Source: Roseobacter sp. MED193 (lineage in GTDB: Bacteria; Pseudomonadota; Alphaproteobacteria; Rhodobacterales; Rhodobacteraceae). Taken from it: a stretch of 64,000 bases of DNA. The translations under genes were made by a program, and so were the position numbers. A model generated the notes under the pieces. The model saw nothing but the letters and a program-made list of their open reading frames with translations, ran no database searches and was not told where the DNA came from. Below, piece after piece: positions 24,105 to 32,997 of this stretch. The DNA lies in the NCBI RefSeq assembly GCF_000152965.1, contig NZ_AANB01000005.1, forward strand, positions 62,001 through 126,000. The letters are read 5' to 3'. The stretch's first letter is position 1. Each line of letters opens with the position of its first letter.

Positions 24105-25456
24105 TGCCTGGTCTTGGCTTGGGACTGGGGGTGCGTGGCATGCAACCCGCCCTCCTGGCGCGCTACAGTCTCGGCGGCAAGGCCCCTGCTGTGATCGCGG
24201 ATACAGTGGCAGGGGTCTATGGCGTTGGCGGGCGGTCTGTGGGTTTTGACGGCCTGTTCACCTTCTCGCGGCTCTCTGCCGCTTGGAAGTTGAATGCCCT
24301 GGGGCATTGGGTCAAGGTGCTGGCCGGCGAGCCGCGCACCGGGCACCACGTCTGGAGGGATGGCAAACTGGCACCTGCTGGCATTGCTGTCTGCTCAGAG
24401 GTGCGGACGAACCTGGCAAGCTACAGCGACGACCTGCGCAGCTGGTCACTCGACAACAATATCACCGTAACACCGCAGGGCACTCTTGGTGGAAGCCCCT
24501 CATTTGCCCTATCCGATCAGACAGACACCTTTGGGCAGATAAGCCAGAACATTGGGGCCATCGGAGATGGTGAATTTTGCTGTCAGGTGAAGGTTGCTAA
24601 GTCTAGGACCAAGGTAAATGCTTTTGGTATTCGCGCCACCTATTCCGCTGGAGGCGTTACCCAGTTTAATGGTATTTCGTTCAACGCTGAAACAGGCGGT
24701 GGAATTATTGGCATGTGGGGGTCTACAATCATTGAGCGAAAGGTTCAGGACTGTGGCGATTATTGGCTTGCTTGGTTCTCTTTTGATGCCACTGGGATAG
24801 GGCTCAACGAAGCAAAAATTCAGGTGTTTCCAGCACATAATGGGGTGAACGGCAATGGTGGACCTCATTGGACGGGGGACCACCGATGCACGGCCATTCA
24901 GGTGAATGCGGGCCGCTGTCCAAAGAACTATATCAAGACCGAAACCGCTCCGGTTTCTACCGCCTCTGAGAGCTTGCAGATCAACCCATCTCTGCTGTCC
25001 TCCGCCTTTGGCGGGGTCATGCCCGAGGCACTGACCTTCGTAATGAAGGGAACCATGAGCTACGCAGACGTAGGGCTTAACCCCCAGGTTCGCATGCTGC
25101 TCTGGCAGGCAGATAGCATCGACCGAATCCGGCTCCAGCTCAATACGGTCGATGCGCGCACCGGGCAATTCATCGCCTTCACCCAAAAGGACGGTGTCGC
25201 CAATTCGGCGCTTTCTGCACCCGATGCATATTCGCCGGGGGTGGAAGTTCCCTTCTCAGTTGCCGCTGTCCTGACCGCAACCGATATTGAAGGCTTTTAC
25301 AATGGGGTCTCCACTGGAAAAGTGGCGCATGGTGGCCTGCCGAGCCTCATGGCTGCACCTATGGAGTTCTTTTCTCCAGGAACGGGCACAATCACTGAGT
25401 TTTGCCTCTGGCCCGAGGCGCTGACCAGCTCCACCCTTCTGGAGGCTACGGCCTGA
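24104..25456 (+). CDS. ghsB: Gene transfer agent head spike fiber-like protein (Rcc01080 type)
   Basis: About 450 residues, starting at the ATG that overlaps the ghsA stop. The Gly-rich start (PGLGLGLGVRG), the YSDDLRSWSLDNN-type carbohydrate-binding stretch, and the C-terminal lectin/glucanase-like part (FVMKGTMSY, FYNGVSTGKVAHGG, EFCLWPEALT) resemble phage spike or fiber proteins that present binding modules. The role is attachment of GTA particles to the capsule of recipient cells, by analogy with R. capsulatus. The middle (about 24,560-24,850) is visibly richer in A+T than the ends, suggesting exchange of a receptor-binding module. Confidence 0.7.
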   Translation: MPGLGLGLGVRGMQPALLARYSLGGKAPAVIADTVAGVYGVGGRSVGFDGLFTFSRLSAAWKLNALGHWVKVLAGEPRTGHHVWRDGKLAPAGIAVCSEVRTNLASYSDDLRSWSLDNNITVTPQGTLGGSPSFALSDQTDTFGQISQNIGAIGDGEFCCQVKVAKSRTKVNAFGIRATYSAGGVTQFNGISFNAETGGGIIGMWGSTIIERKVQDCGDYWLAWFSFDATGIGLNEAKIQVFPAHNGVNGNGGPHWTGDHRCTAIQVNAGRCPKNYIKTETAPVSTASESLQINPSLLSSAFGGVMPEALTFVMKGTMSYADVGLNPQVRMLLWQADSIDRIRLQLNTVDARTGQFIAFTQKDGVANSALSAPDAYSPGVEVPFSVAAVLTATDIEGFYNGVSTGKVAHGGLPSLMAAPMEFFSPGTGTITEFCLWPEALTSSTLLEATA

Positions 25457-25545
25457 GTTGCCAAAGCGAACAACCGCCAGATGTTCAGACAGTTCGTGCA
25501 AGTGGCAACAAAGCGCACTGACCGGAATTCGCCACCTAACGACAG

Positions 25546-26415
25546 CTAGACATGAACTGTCACCGAATAGCCAAACTGAACTGCCAGGCCGGGCTGCAAA
25601 TCGATACTATTCGGACGCCGCGCAATTTGAGGGCCATCGCCAAGATAAGACGCCGTGCCGTGCCAGGGTTCGATGCACAAAAAGGGCGCGCCTGGTGGAC
25701 GCCATAGCGCCAAATCTGGGAGATTGTGAAACTGAAATTCCAGGCTTGGTCCATCTGGCGGCCCATAGCGCAGGGACTCTGCACCGTGAGGAAAGACAAG
25801 GGCTCCGTCTTTGAAAAGCGCCTCATGAAGTTCCAACTCCCCATCAGAAAACGGGCCAGCAACAGGCTGCGGGCGCAACAGGCCATCCTGCAATCCAACC
25901 CTGTTGGGGTTGCCACCCGATGCCAGTGAAATGCTGTGGGTTTTCTGGTCGCTCTTCGGAAGTGGCCAGCAAAATGCAGGGTGAAAGCCAAAGCCAAATG
26001 GCATGACCCGCTGATCGGTGTTTTGCACCTCAGCCGTCACATGCAGCCTGTTACCGTCAAGTTCATGCGTCACCTGCAAAACAAAGGAGAACGGATAGAG
26101 CGCCAGGCTTTCAGGGCTTTCTTTGAGCACATGACGGCAGGAGGTTTCAGTCTGTTCTTCTAAGGCAAACACTTGGCGTCGGGCAAATCCATGCTGCGGC
26201 ATGGCAGCAGTGTGATCCCCGACAGCGATTAAATCATCCACTGCCCGCCCGACGATGGGGAACAGCACAGGCGCCCGCCCAGACCAGAAGGCAGCATCCC
26301 CATGCCAAAGAAGATCTTCACCGGAACCTGTCCGAAGATACTGCATTTCGGCCCCCAGAGGGGCGACCGCAAGGCTAAGAGCTTCATTGGTCAACAAACA
26401 GCACGAAGACGTCAT
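25546..26415 (-). CDS. Aldose 1-epimerase family protein
   Basis: 289 residues of the galactose mutarotase fold: LGAEMQYLRTGSGEDLLWHG near the start, the His-containing MPQHGFARRQVFAL, GFGFHPAFCWPLP (second His) and the Glu in FLCIEPWHG. These enzymes interconvert alpha and beta anomers of hexoses or of hexose 6-phosphates; this shorter subgroup (LacX-like) is poorly defined. It stands next to nucleotide-sugar genes but is separate from them by about 170 bases, so a role in sugar supply is inference. Confidence 0.8.
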   Translation of the reverse strand: MTSSCCLLTNEALSLAVAPLGAEMQYLRTGSGEDLLWHGDAAFWSGRAPVLFPIVGRAVDDLIAVGDHTAAMPQHGFARRQVFALEEQTETSCRHVLKESPESLALYPFSFVLQVTHELDGNRLHVTAEVQNTDQRVMPFGFGFHPAFCWPLPKSDQKTHSISLASGGNPNRVGLQDGLLRPQPVAGPFSDGELELHEALFKDGALVFPHGAESLRYGPPDGPSLEFQFHNLPDLALWRPPGAPFLCIEPWHGTASYLGDGPQIARRPNSIDLQPGLAVQFGYSVTVHV

Positions 26416-26587
26416 GGTTTAGAATCCTGACAGATGAGAATCATTGATAAATAGGCGCCCAAATTCAGTTCTGGGGCATTCCCCAACCTAAATCCATTGC
26501 TTTGCAGCCCAGCGAAAGTCTGCTGGGCCACATCTCGAATTTCACCCCACCTAATCCCAGGACCAACCAGATTTGAAACCCTTCCTT

Positions 26588-27637
26588 CTAATCGGTGCCT
26601 GACAAGTCGCGGGTGAAGATTTTACTTTCAACATCGCGGATTTCATCCGTCAACCGGTTTGCAACAATCACATCCGATACCTGTTTAAAGGTCTCCAGGT
26701 CGCGCACCACTGCTGAGCCGAAGAAATCATCCTGCTGCAAGACAGGTTCAAAGACCACAACCTTGATCCCCTTGGCCTTGATCCGTTTCATGATGCCCTG
26801 GATGGAAGACCGGCGGAAATTGTCCGATCCTGCCTTCATAACCAGACGGTAGATGCCCACCACATTGGGCGCCTTGGCAATAATCTGATCGGCGAGAAAG
26901 TCCTTACGGGTATGGTTGGCATCCACAATGGCGCGGATGAGGTTCTGTGGCACCTCGGAATAGTTCGCCAATAGCTGTTTGGTGTCCTTGGGCAGGCAGT
27001 AACCGCCATAGCCAAAGAAGGGGTTGTTGTAATGATTGCCGATCCGGGGATCGTGGCCAGTGCCCGCGATGATCTGGCGCGCCTCCATGCCGCCCGCCAT
27101 GGCATAACTGTCCAGCTCGTTAAAGAACGCCACCCGCATGGCAAGATAGGTATTGGCAAAGAGCTTGATCGCCTCGGCCTCGCTTTGCGAGCCAACAATG
27201 ATCCGTGAAGGATGAAGATTGTCATAGAGCGCCTGGCCTTCGCGCAGGAACTCTGGCGAGAACATCAGGGTGTTGATGCCCCGTTCAGCACGCAGCCGTT
27301 GCACAAATCCGACTGGAATCGTCGATTTGATAACAATCGTGGCTGCCGGGTTCACCGCCGACACCTGATCAATCACCGCCTCAACACTGGATGTATCAAA
27401 ATAATTTGTGTCGGTATCATAGTCGGTTGGCGTCGCGATGATCACAAACTCTGCATCGCTATAGGCCGCCTCAGCGTCCAAGGTTGCTCGTAATTTCAGG
27501 GGTTTGTCTGAAAGAAAGGTCTCCAGCTCAGCATCAACAATAGGGCATTTGAGGGCGTTGATCATATCGACCCGCTCTTTTGCAACATCCACTGCCGTCA
27601 CCTGATGGTTCTGCGCCAGTAAGACGGCAATTTTCAT
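26588..27637 (-). pseudogene. UDP-sugar 6-dehydrogenase copy with two in-frame deletions
   Basis: This 349-residue reading frame aligns gaplessly with the intact 388-residue paralogue at 30506-31672, except for two deletions of 12 and 27 residues, which add up exactly to the length difference. The first removes [12 protein letters not shown]-type residues and so the whole GxGYVG dinucleotide-binding loop: the start reads MKIAVLLAQ instead of MKIAV-(12)-LLAQ. The second removes the segment between RIIVGxxSE and AEAIKLF. The catalytic Cys in [13 protein letters not shown] is kept. NAD+ binding should be lost, so I call it a decaying copy, although no stop or frameshift is present and a non-catalytic role is not excluded. 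Confidence 0.7.
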
Positions 27638-28012
27638 TCCACACCCACAATGCTCTACCTCTATGCGGCCTGGTGTGTAATCGAAATGTTCCGCCAAGCC
27701 AGATCGTTAAGACAAACCAAATCGTTAAGAACTGGGCAGATCAATAGACGCGGTGTTTCATTTGGCAGCGCTGGCGGGGGCAGAGCGACAGGCACGATAT
27801 ATTAATGGCAGGGCGAGAAGAACCCAGCCCTGCAAGGGCGCGAGACGCTGCTGTTCGTTAAAGCATGAGCTCAAGCTATTAATATAATTTAACATTTATT
27901 ACCAGAAAACTAGCAATAAGCTCCGCATTTTCGCCACACCTTTAACCCCAAGCACGACCCCTCGCCTTCCTATCCAGACTTCGAAGCCTCTTTCTGCATC
28001 GGAGATCTGACC
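27638..28012. other. Intergenic region with hairpin and direct repeat
   Basis: About 375 bases with no convincing gene. It holds a 10-bp direct repeat at 27703-27730, a 7-bp inverted repeat GCAGGGC / GCCCTGC at 27808-27833, and a strongly AT-rich stretch near 27877-27900 (TATTAATATAATTTAAC) that is a good promoter candidate for the exported ClpP-like gene at 28013. Confidence 0.45.
27703..27730. repeat. Two perfect copies of ATCGTTAAGA
   Basis: The 10-mer ATCGTTAAGA occurs at 27703-27712 and 27721-27730, 18 bases start to start. Both copies contain TTAA. The spacing does not fit the CtrA consensus exactly. They lie upstream of the deleted dehydrogenase copy and may be remnants of its promoter. 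Confidence 0.4.
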
Positions 28013-28498
28013 ATGTCGTTCCTCAACTCTGCCGTTTCGAAACCTAGCCTGCGCAAGATTGTAACTGTGGCAACCTTGGGCCTGTCCGCACTGCTGCTCC
28101 CATTGGAAACTGCCAAGGCTGCCCAACGTGCCACCTATGTTGTTGGCAATGACCGAGGCGGTTATCTGCACGACCGCCTGATTGAGCTCGGCAATCTCCA
28201 GCGCAATGGCACTCGCGTTCAGATACGCGGCAACATTTGTTACTCGACCTGCACCATGTTCCTTGGACTGTCAGGTACCTGTGTCAATCCCAATACCACC
28301 TTTGGCTTTCACGGCCCCTCCAAGAGCGGCAGGCGGCTTGCACCGCAAAAGTTCGAGTATTTTTCACAGGTGATGGCAAACCATTATCCGACACAACTGC
28401 GGGATTGGTTCATGCGCGAAGGGCGCCACCGGATTTCAGGTGTCTACAAGATTAAGGGGTCAGAGCTGATCCGCATGGGCGTAAAATCCTGCGCCTGA
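28013..28498 (+). CDS. Exported protein with a ClpP/crotonase-like Ser-His pattern
   Basis: 161 residues. A signal peptide (LRKIVTVATLGLSALLLP, cut near AKAA, about residue 36) leads to a mature part with VQIRGNICYSTCTMFLGL and TTFGFHGPSKSG. A Ser within CxSxCT placed shortly before a His in an FHGP turn recalls ClpP-fold proteins found in alphaproteobacteria, often annotated only as hypothetical. Three or more cysteines suggest a disulfide in the periplasm. A periplasmic serine hydrolase is a guess; the Asp of a triad is not identified. It is a monocistronic gene with its own AT-rich promoter region. Confidence 0.6.
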   Translation: MSFLNSAVSKPSLRKIVTVATLGLSALLLPLETAKAAQRATYVVGNDRGGYLHDRLIELGNLQRNGTRVQIRGNICYSTCTMFLGLSGTCVNPNTTFGFHGPSKSGRRLAPQKFEYFSQVMANHYPTQLRDWFMREGRHRISGVYKIKGSELIRMGVKSCA

Positions 28499-28905
28499 TG
28501 CTTGATTGCCGCTTCGCACTAGGTTGCTCACCTGCAATACAACACCAAATGGCAGGATGCAGGGATGGTCTGAACACCGCTTAAATCCTGCGGTACAGAA
28601 CCAAGCGCATGTGTCAAAAAGTTGTGGCGACACCTTCCGCGCTAGACAGATTGCCACAGTCCTTGTGGCAATCTGGCGGTGTTCGGACACGCCAAGCTTG
28701 GGCGAATCTCACAGCGGCATCCGTCAATTAGGGTTATCAAAGTTTGGGCTGAACCTACTGCCAACCAAAATTCCCTGCTCAATATTCATTCAACTGGCCC
28801 AACGAAAACGAAATTTTAACGACAAAGCGGCCCATCATCTTGTTTAGAAGCTAAAGCTCCGGTACCAAGACATAATTGCACCTTTTGTGTAGCCGAGTAT
28901 TTCTT
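28499..28905. other. Gene-poor region upstream of manC
   Basis: About 400 bases. A 113-codon open frame inside it has low-complexity, unfamiliar content and no ribosome site, so I do not call it. The main structure is a strong hairpin at 28647-28675. The last 150 bases are A+T rich and probably hold the manC promoter. Confidence 0.4.
28647..28675. repeat. Strong 12-bp inverted repeat
   Basis: CAGATTGCCACA and TGTGGCAATCTG form a perfect 12-bp stem with a 5-base loop (GTCCT). Outside it, CCGC and GCGG could extend the stem across a bulge. No T run follows, so it may be a processed hairpin, part of a small RNA, or a protein-binding dyad. Confidence 0.55.
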
Positions 28906-30342
28906 GTGACCGATATTATCCCCATTCTGCTTTGCGGAGGCTCTGGCACCCGGTTGTGGCCTCTGTCGCGCAAGAGCTATCCGAAACAATTTGTCCCGCT
29001 GATGGGCGAGGAGACCCTGTTTCAGGCCTCGGCAAAACGGCTGACGGATCAGGGGCATGGCGTTGGATTTACCGCCCCCATGGTGCTGACCAACTCCGAT
29101 TTTCGCTTTATCGTCACCGAACAGTTGCAGGCGGTTGGCATTGATCCCGGCGCCATTTTGATCGAACCCGAAGGGCGCAATACCGCCCCCGCGGTTCTGG
29201 CCGCCGCGCTGAATGCCCAGGCCCAGGACCCCGAGGCCATTCTGCTGGTCGCCCCCTCGGATCACGTGGTTCCGGATGTGGCAGCCTTCCACGCCGCGCT
29301 CAATCAGGGGCTGCAGGCGGTGGCCGAGGGCCAGCTGGTCACCTTTGGCATCACCCCGACCCATCCGGAAACCGCCTATGGCTATCTGGAACTGGCTGAG
29401 ATGCCGGATGCAACGGGCCGCCCGGTGCGGCTCAAACAGTTTGTGGAAAAACCCGATACCCTTCGTGCCAGCGATATGCTGGCTGCCGGTAATTTCAAAT
29501 GGAACGCCGGGATTTTTCTGTTTGCCGCCAAAGACATCATTGCCGCATTCCAGGCCCATGCCACCGAGTTGATGGCGCCCGTAGAGGCCGCGCTGGATCA
29601 GGCACAGACCGATCTTGGCTTTTTGCGGCTGGCACCAAACCCCTGGTCACAGGCGGATGATATCTCGGTCGACTATGCGGTGATGGAGCATGCCCAGAAC
29701 CTCTCGGTGGTGCCTTTTGATGCGGCCTGGTCCGATCTGGGCGGCTGGGACGCGGTCTGGCGCGAAGCGGGTCCGGACGAAAACGGTGTGGTGACCAGCG
29801 GAGAGGCCACCGCGATTGACTGCACCGACAGCCTGCTGCGCTCAGACAGCGACCGGCTGGAGGTCGTCGGCATCGGATTGGACGGCATCATGGCCGTGGC
29901 GATGAATGACGCGGTTCTGGTGGCGGATAAATCCCGCGCCCAGGACGTGAAACTGGCGGTTGCGGCGCTCAAGGAAAAGGGCGCGGCCCAGGCCACCGCC
30001 TTCCCCAAGGATCACCGCCCCTGGGGCTGGTTTGAGAGCCTGGTGGTGGGCGACCGGTTCCAGGTCAAACGGATCCTGGTCCACCCCGGCGCCAGCCTGT
30101 CGCTGCAAAGCCATTTCCACCGCTCGGAACACTGGATCGTGGTTGAGGGCACCGCACGGGTGACCATTGATGACGAGGTCAAGCTGGTGACCGAAAACCA
30201 GTCGGTCTACCTGCCACTTGGCTGCGTCCACCGCATGGAAAACCCCGGCAAAGTCCCCATGGTACTGATCGAAGTCCAAACCGGCGCCTATGTCGGCGAA
30301 GACGACATCGTCCGATATGAGGACAAATATGCTAGGAGCTGA
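28906..30342 (+). CDS. manC: Mannose-1-phosphate guanylyltransferase / mannose-6-phosphate isomerase
   Basis: About 478 residues from a GTG start (a TTG 30 bases upstream is less likely). The nucleotidyltransferase domain has PILLCGGSGTRLWPLSRKSYPKQF and LVAPSDHVVPD. The C-terminal cupin domain of type II phosphomannose isomerase reads PWGWFESLVVGDRFQVKRI, then HFHRSEHWIVVEGTARV. It makes GDP-mannose from mannose 1-phosphate, and mannose 6-phosphate from fructose 6-phosphate. With gmd and fcl a few kb downstream, it supplies GDP-L-fucose for surface polysaccharide. Confidence 0.92.
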   Translation: MTDIIPILLCGGSGTRLWPLSRKSYPKQFVPLMGEETLFQASAKRLTDQGHGVGFTAPMVLTNSDFRFIVTEQLQAVGIDPGAILIEPEGRNTAPAVLAAALNAQAQDPEAILLVAPSDHVVPDVAAFHAALNQGLQAVAEGQLVTFGITPTHPETAYGYLELAEMPDATGRPVRLKQFVEKPDTLRASDMLAAGNFKWNAGIFLFAAKDIIAAFQAHATELMAPVEAALDQAQTDLGFLRLAPNPWSQADDISVDYAVMEHAQNLSVVPFDAAWSDLGGWDAVWREAGPDENGVVTSGEATAIDCTDSLLRSDSDRLEVVGIGLDGIMAVAMNDAVLVADKSRAQDVKLAVAALKEKGAAQATAFPKDHRPWGWFESLVVGDRFQVKRILVHPGASLSLQSHFHRSEHWIVVEGTARVTIDDEVKLVTENQSVYLPLGCVHRMENPGKVPMVLIEVQTGAYVGEDDIVRYEDKYARS

Positions 30343-30505
30343 AAGATGAGCGAAAGAGGTCGTTTTGGGGCGCGGGACATTGGCTACACAATTGTCTGCT
30401 GCAGTTTTACCATACGGTTTTAGGGGCCGGTTTCCCATTTTTTTTGCGCTGCGATTGTTCACAGAGCACTGGCGCGGATAGATCACATAATACAAGGCGC
30501 TAACT

Positions 30506-31672
30506 ATGAAAATTGCAGTTGCCGGAATTGGCTATGTCGGGCTTTCCAACGCGGTTTTGCTGGCACAGAGGCATGCGGTTGTCTCCGTTGATATCGACGA
30601 GGGCCGGGTTGCAATGGTCAACTCGAACCAAAGCCCCATTGTTGACCAGGAGTTGGAAGACTTCTTAGCAACGCGGGACCTGCAACTCAGCGCAACAACA
30701 AATAGCGCTGAGGCCTACGGCGGGGCTGACTATGTCATCGTAGCGACGCCAACGAATTATGACGCACAGACCAACTCTTTTGATACCTCCAGCGTTGAGG
30801 CAGTCGTGGCCGAGGTCATTCAGATCAACCCGCAGGCCACCATCGTCATTAAGTCGACAATCCCTGTGGGATATGTGCGCGACCTGCGTGCCCGGTTAGG
30901 GACAGATCAGGTGATCTTTTCCCCAGAGTTCCTGCGTGAAGGCAAAGCTCTTTATGACAACCTCCATCCCAGCCGGATCATTGTCGGGGAACGGTCCGAA
31001 CGCGCTCGGGTTTTTGCGGAGCTGTTGCTTGATGGCGCCGAAGATGAAGATGTCGAGATCCTCTTCACTGACCCGAATGAAGCCGAGGCCATCAAGCTTT
31101 TCGCGAATACCTATCTTGCCATGCGGGTGGCGTTTTTCAACGAGTTGGACAGCTATGCCATGGCGGGCAGCATGGACAGCCGTCAGATCATCCAAGGAAT
31201 CAGCCTCGACCCTCGGATTGGTGATCACTATAACAATCCCTCGTTTGGCTATGGCGGTTATTGCTTACCCAAGGATACCAAGCAGCTCCTTGCGAATTAC
31301 AACCACGTACCGCAAAATCTCATCCGTGCAATTGTGGACGCCAACCGCACCCGCAAGGATTTTCTCAGCGATCAGATTCTGATGCGCGGTCCAAAGGTAG
31401 TCGGAATTCACCGGTTGGTCATGAAAGCAGGATCAGACAATTTTCGGCAATCCTCAATCCAAGGCATTATGAAGCGGTTAAAGGCGAAAGGTATTGAGGT
31501 CATTATCTATGAGCCTGTTATGGAAGAGGATCATTTCTTCCACAGCCGAGTAATTCGCGACCTTTCTACGTTTAAGAGTCAGTCTGATCTCATCGTGGCC
31601 AACCGAATGACAGATGAAATTCAGGACGTAGCGGCCAAGGTCTTTACCAGAGATCTTTTTGGCGGGGATTAG
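30506..31672 (+). CDS. UDP-glucose/nucleotide-sugar 6-dehydrogenase, intact copy
   Basis: 388 residues with every expected motif: the Rossmann loop [47 protein letters not shown] and the catalytic Cys in [14 protein letters not shown]. The length fits the short Ugd branch. It oxidises the C6 of a UDP-hexose twice, using NAD+, to give a UDP-uronic acid for polysaccharides. Its base composition is lower in G+C than manC and gmd and closer to the glycosyltransferase that follows. A partly deleted paralogue lies 2.9 kb away in inverted orientation. Confidence 0.92.
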   Translation: MKIAVAGIGYVGLSNAVLLAQRHAVVSVDIDEGRVAMVNSNQSPIVDQELEDFLATRDLQLSATTNSAEAYGGADYVIVATPTNYDAQTNSFDTSSVEAVVAEVIQINPQATIVIKSTIPVGYVRDLRARLGTDQVIFSPEFLREGKALYDNLHPSRIIVGERSERARVFAELLLDGAEDEDVEILFTDPNEAEAIKLFANTYLAMRVAFFNELDSYAMAGSMDSRQIIQGISLDPRIGDHYNNPSFGYGGYCLPKDTKQLLANYNHVPQNLIRAIVDANRTRKDFLSDQILMRGPKVVGIHRLVMKAGSDNFRQSSIQGIMKRLKAKGIEVIIYEPVMEEDHFFHSRVIRDLSTFKSQSDLIVANRMTDEIQDVAAKVFTRDLFGGD

Positions 31673-31749
31673 GCACAAAAGAAGCTCACTATCAACGAAA
31701 ACTGATCGTATCATTTCTTTCCACCAACAATATTGGCCGCCAAAACTCA

Positions 31750-32976
31750 ATGACCCGAAAAAAGAAAAACATACTTTATCTGTCCCCCTATTTCTGGCCT
31801 GAAGAAATAGGCTCTGCGCCCTATAGCCGTGAGCTGGCCCAATATCTTTCACACAAAGGTTATGACGTTTCTGCACTTACCTTTCGCCCGCATTATCCGA
31901 GCATTGAACCCTTCAAGGCCTGGGCCGGAGGTGAACGTGATTTTGAAACCCACGAAAAAATCAAGATTGAACGTGTCGCGGTTAGCCCGCGTGGAAAAGG
32001 CGGCTTCAAAGACCGGCTGAAAAACGATCTGCGCTATCTGAAGTCCTGTCTCACACATGCGATCAAAGGATCGTATAGTGATGCGGAAGCCATCTACGCC
32101 TATATCCCCAGTGTCCTGACCCTTTATGGTGCCAAAGTCCTGAAAATGAGATCTGGGGCCCCTCTTATTGCTATCGTGCATGACATTGAGAGTGGCCTCG
32201 CACATTCCCTTGGCATCACCTCAAAACCCATCATGCTCAAAATCATGCGCATGGTAGAGCGGATCGGGTTAAACTTTGCAGACCATGTCATCGTTCTAAC
32301 CGAAGGCATGAAAAATGAGATCATCGACATTGGATGCCGCAAACCAATCGACGTATTGCCCATCTGGTCGCAGGTCGCTGACATAGCGCCCATCGACGAT
32401 GCAGGCCCAGTGCGCGTTATGTATTCTGGAAACTTTGGCAAGAAACAAAACTTGGATCAGTTGCTGCCTCTGCTTTCTCATATTTCTTCGACCCTCCCGG
32501 CCGTGGAAATCGTGATGAGAGGCGGCGGTTCTGAGCGGCCTAGGATCGAAGAAGAGGTGCAAAAGCGTGGAATAACCAGTGCTCAATTCCTGGAGCTCGC
32601 TCCATCCGACGCCTTCATGGCCTCCCTACAAAGCGCAAACGTGCACCTTGTTCCCCAAGCCCTAAACGTAGCAAATTATGCGCTGCCGTCGAAGTTGTTT
32701 TCAGTTATGTCTGCTGGGCGCCCTTTTGTTTGCATCGCCGAAAAAAACAGCCCCCTAGATGTACTCGCACAGGATTCTGGAGCTGGCATTTGTGTTTATC
32801 CTGAGGATGAAGCAAAGTTATGTCAGGAAGTAGAGGCACTGCTGTCGGATATTCCACGTCAACAGAAGATGGGTGAATCTGGTCGTCAGTTTGTTCAAAA
32901 GAACATGAATCGAGAGACCATCTTGAGCCGGTACGAACAGATCATGTTGAGTAAAGCCCACCAAAGGGCCGCGTAG
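31750..32976 (+). CDS. Glycosyltransferase family 4 (WcaI-like)
   Basis: The 408-residue protein has a GT-B fold with an N-terminal YLSPYFWPEEIGSAPYSREL and a donor-binding half with VRVMYSGNFGKKQNLDQLL, then PQALNVANYALPSKLFSVMSAGRPF. These resemble colanic-acid WcaI-type fucosyl/glycosyltransferases. It probably adds a sugar to a lipid-linked repeat unit on the inner face of the membrane. It is notably A+T richer than the flanking genes, a common sign of transferred surface-polysaccharide genes. Specificity cannot be read from sequence; fucose is plausible because gmd and fcl follow. Confidence 0.85.
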   Translation: MTRKKKNILYLSPYFWPEEIGSAPYSRELAQYLSHKGYDVSALTFRPHYPSIEPFKAWAGGERDFETHEKIKIERVAVSPRGKGGFKDRLKNDLRYLKSCLTHAIKGSYSDAEAIYAYIPSVLTLYGAKVLKMRSGAPLIAIVHDIESGLAHSLGITSKPIMLKIMRMVERIGLNFADHVIVLTEGMKNEIIDIGCRKPIDVLPIWSQVADIAPIDDAGPVRVMYSGNFGKKQNLDQLLPLLSHISSTLPAVEIVMRGGGSERPRIEEEVQKRGITSAQFLELAPSDAFMASLQSANVHLVPQALNVANYALPSKLFSVMSAGRPFVCIAEKNSPLDVLAQDSGAGICVYPEDEAKLCQEVEALLSDIPRQQKMGESGRQFVQKNMNRETILSRYEQIMLSKAHQRAA

Positions 32977-32997
32977 AGAAATTTGGAAGTTAAAATA

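Noticed and set aside
23841-25456. Prophage
   Set aside because: Only two spike genes are present, with no integrase, terminase, capsid or lysis genes in either direction. The Rcc01079/Rcc01080-type GTA spike pair explains them.
27703-27730. CtrA-type site TTAA-N7-TTAA
   Set aside because: Both copies contain TTAA, but the spacing between the TTAA cores is 14 bases, not 7. I keep it only as a direct repeat.
28506-28847. Possible 113-residue protein upstream of manC
   Set aside because: It lies on the coding strand in free space, but has no ribosome site, no hydrophobic or domain pattern, and runs through a 12-bp hairpin.
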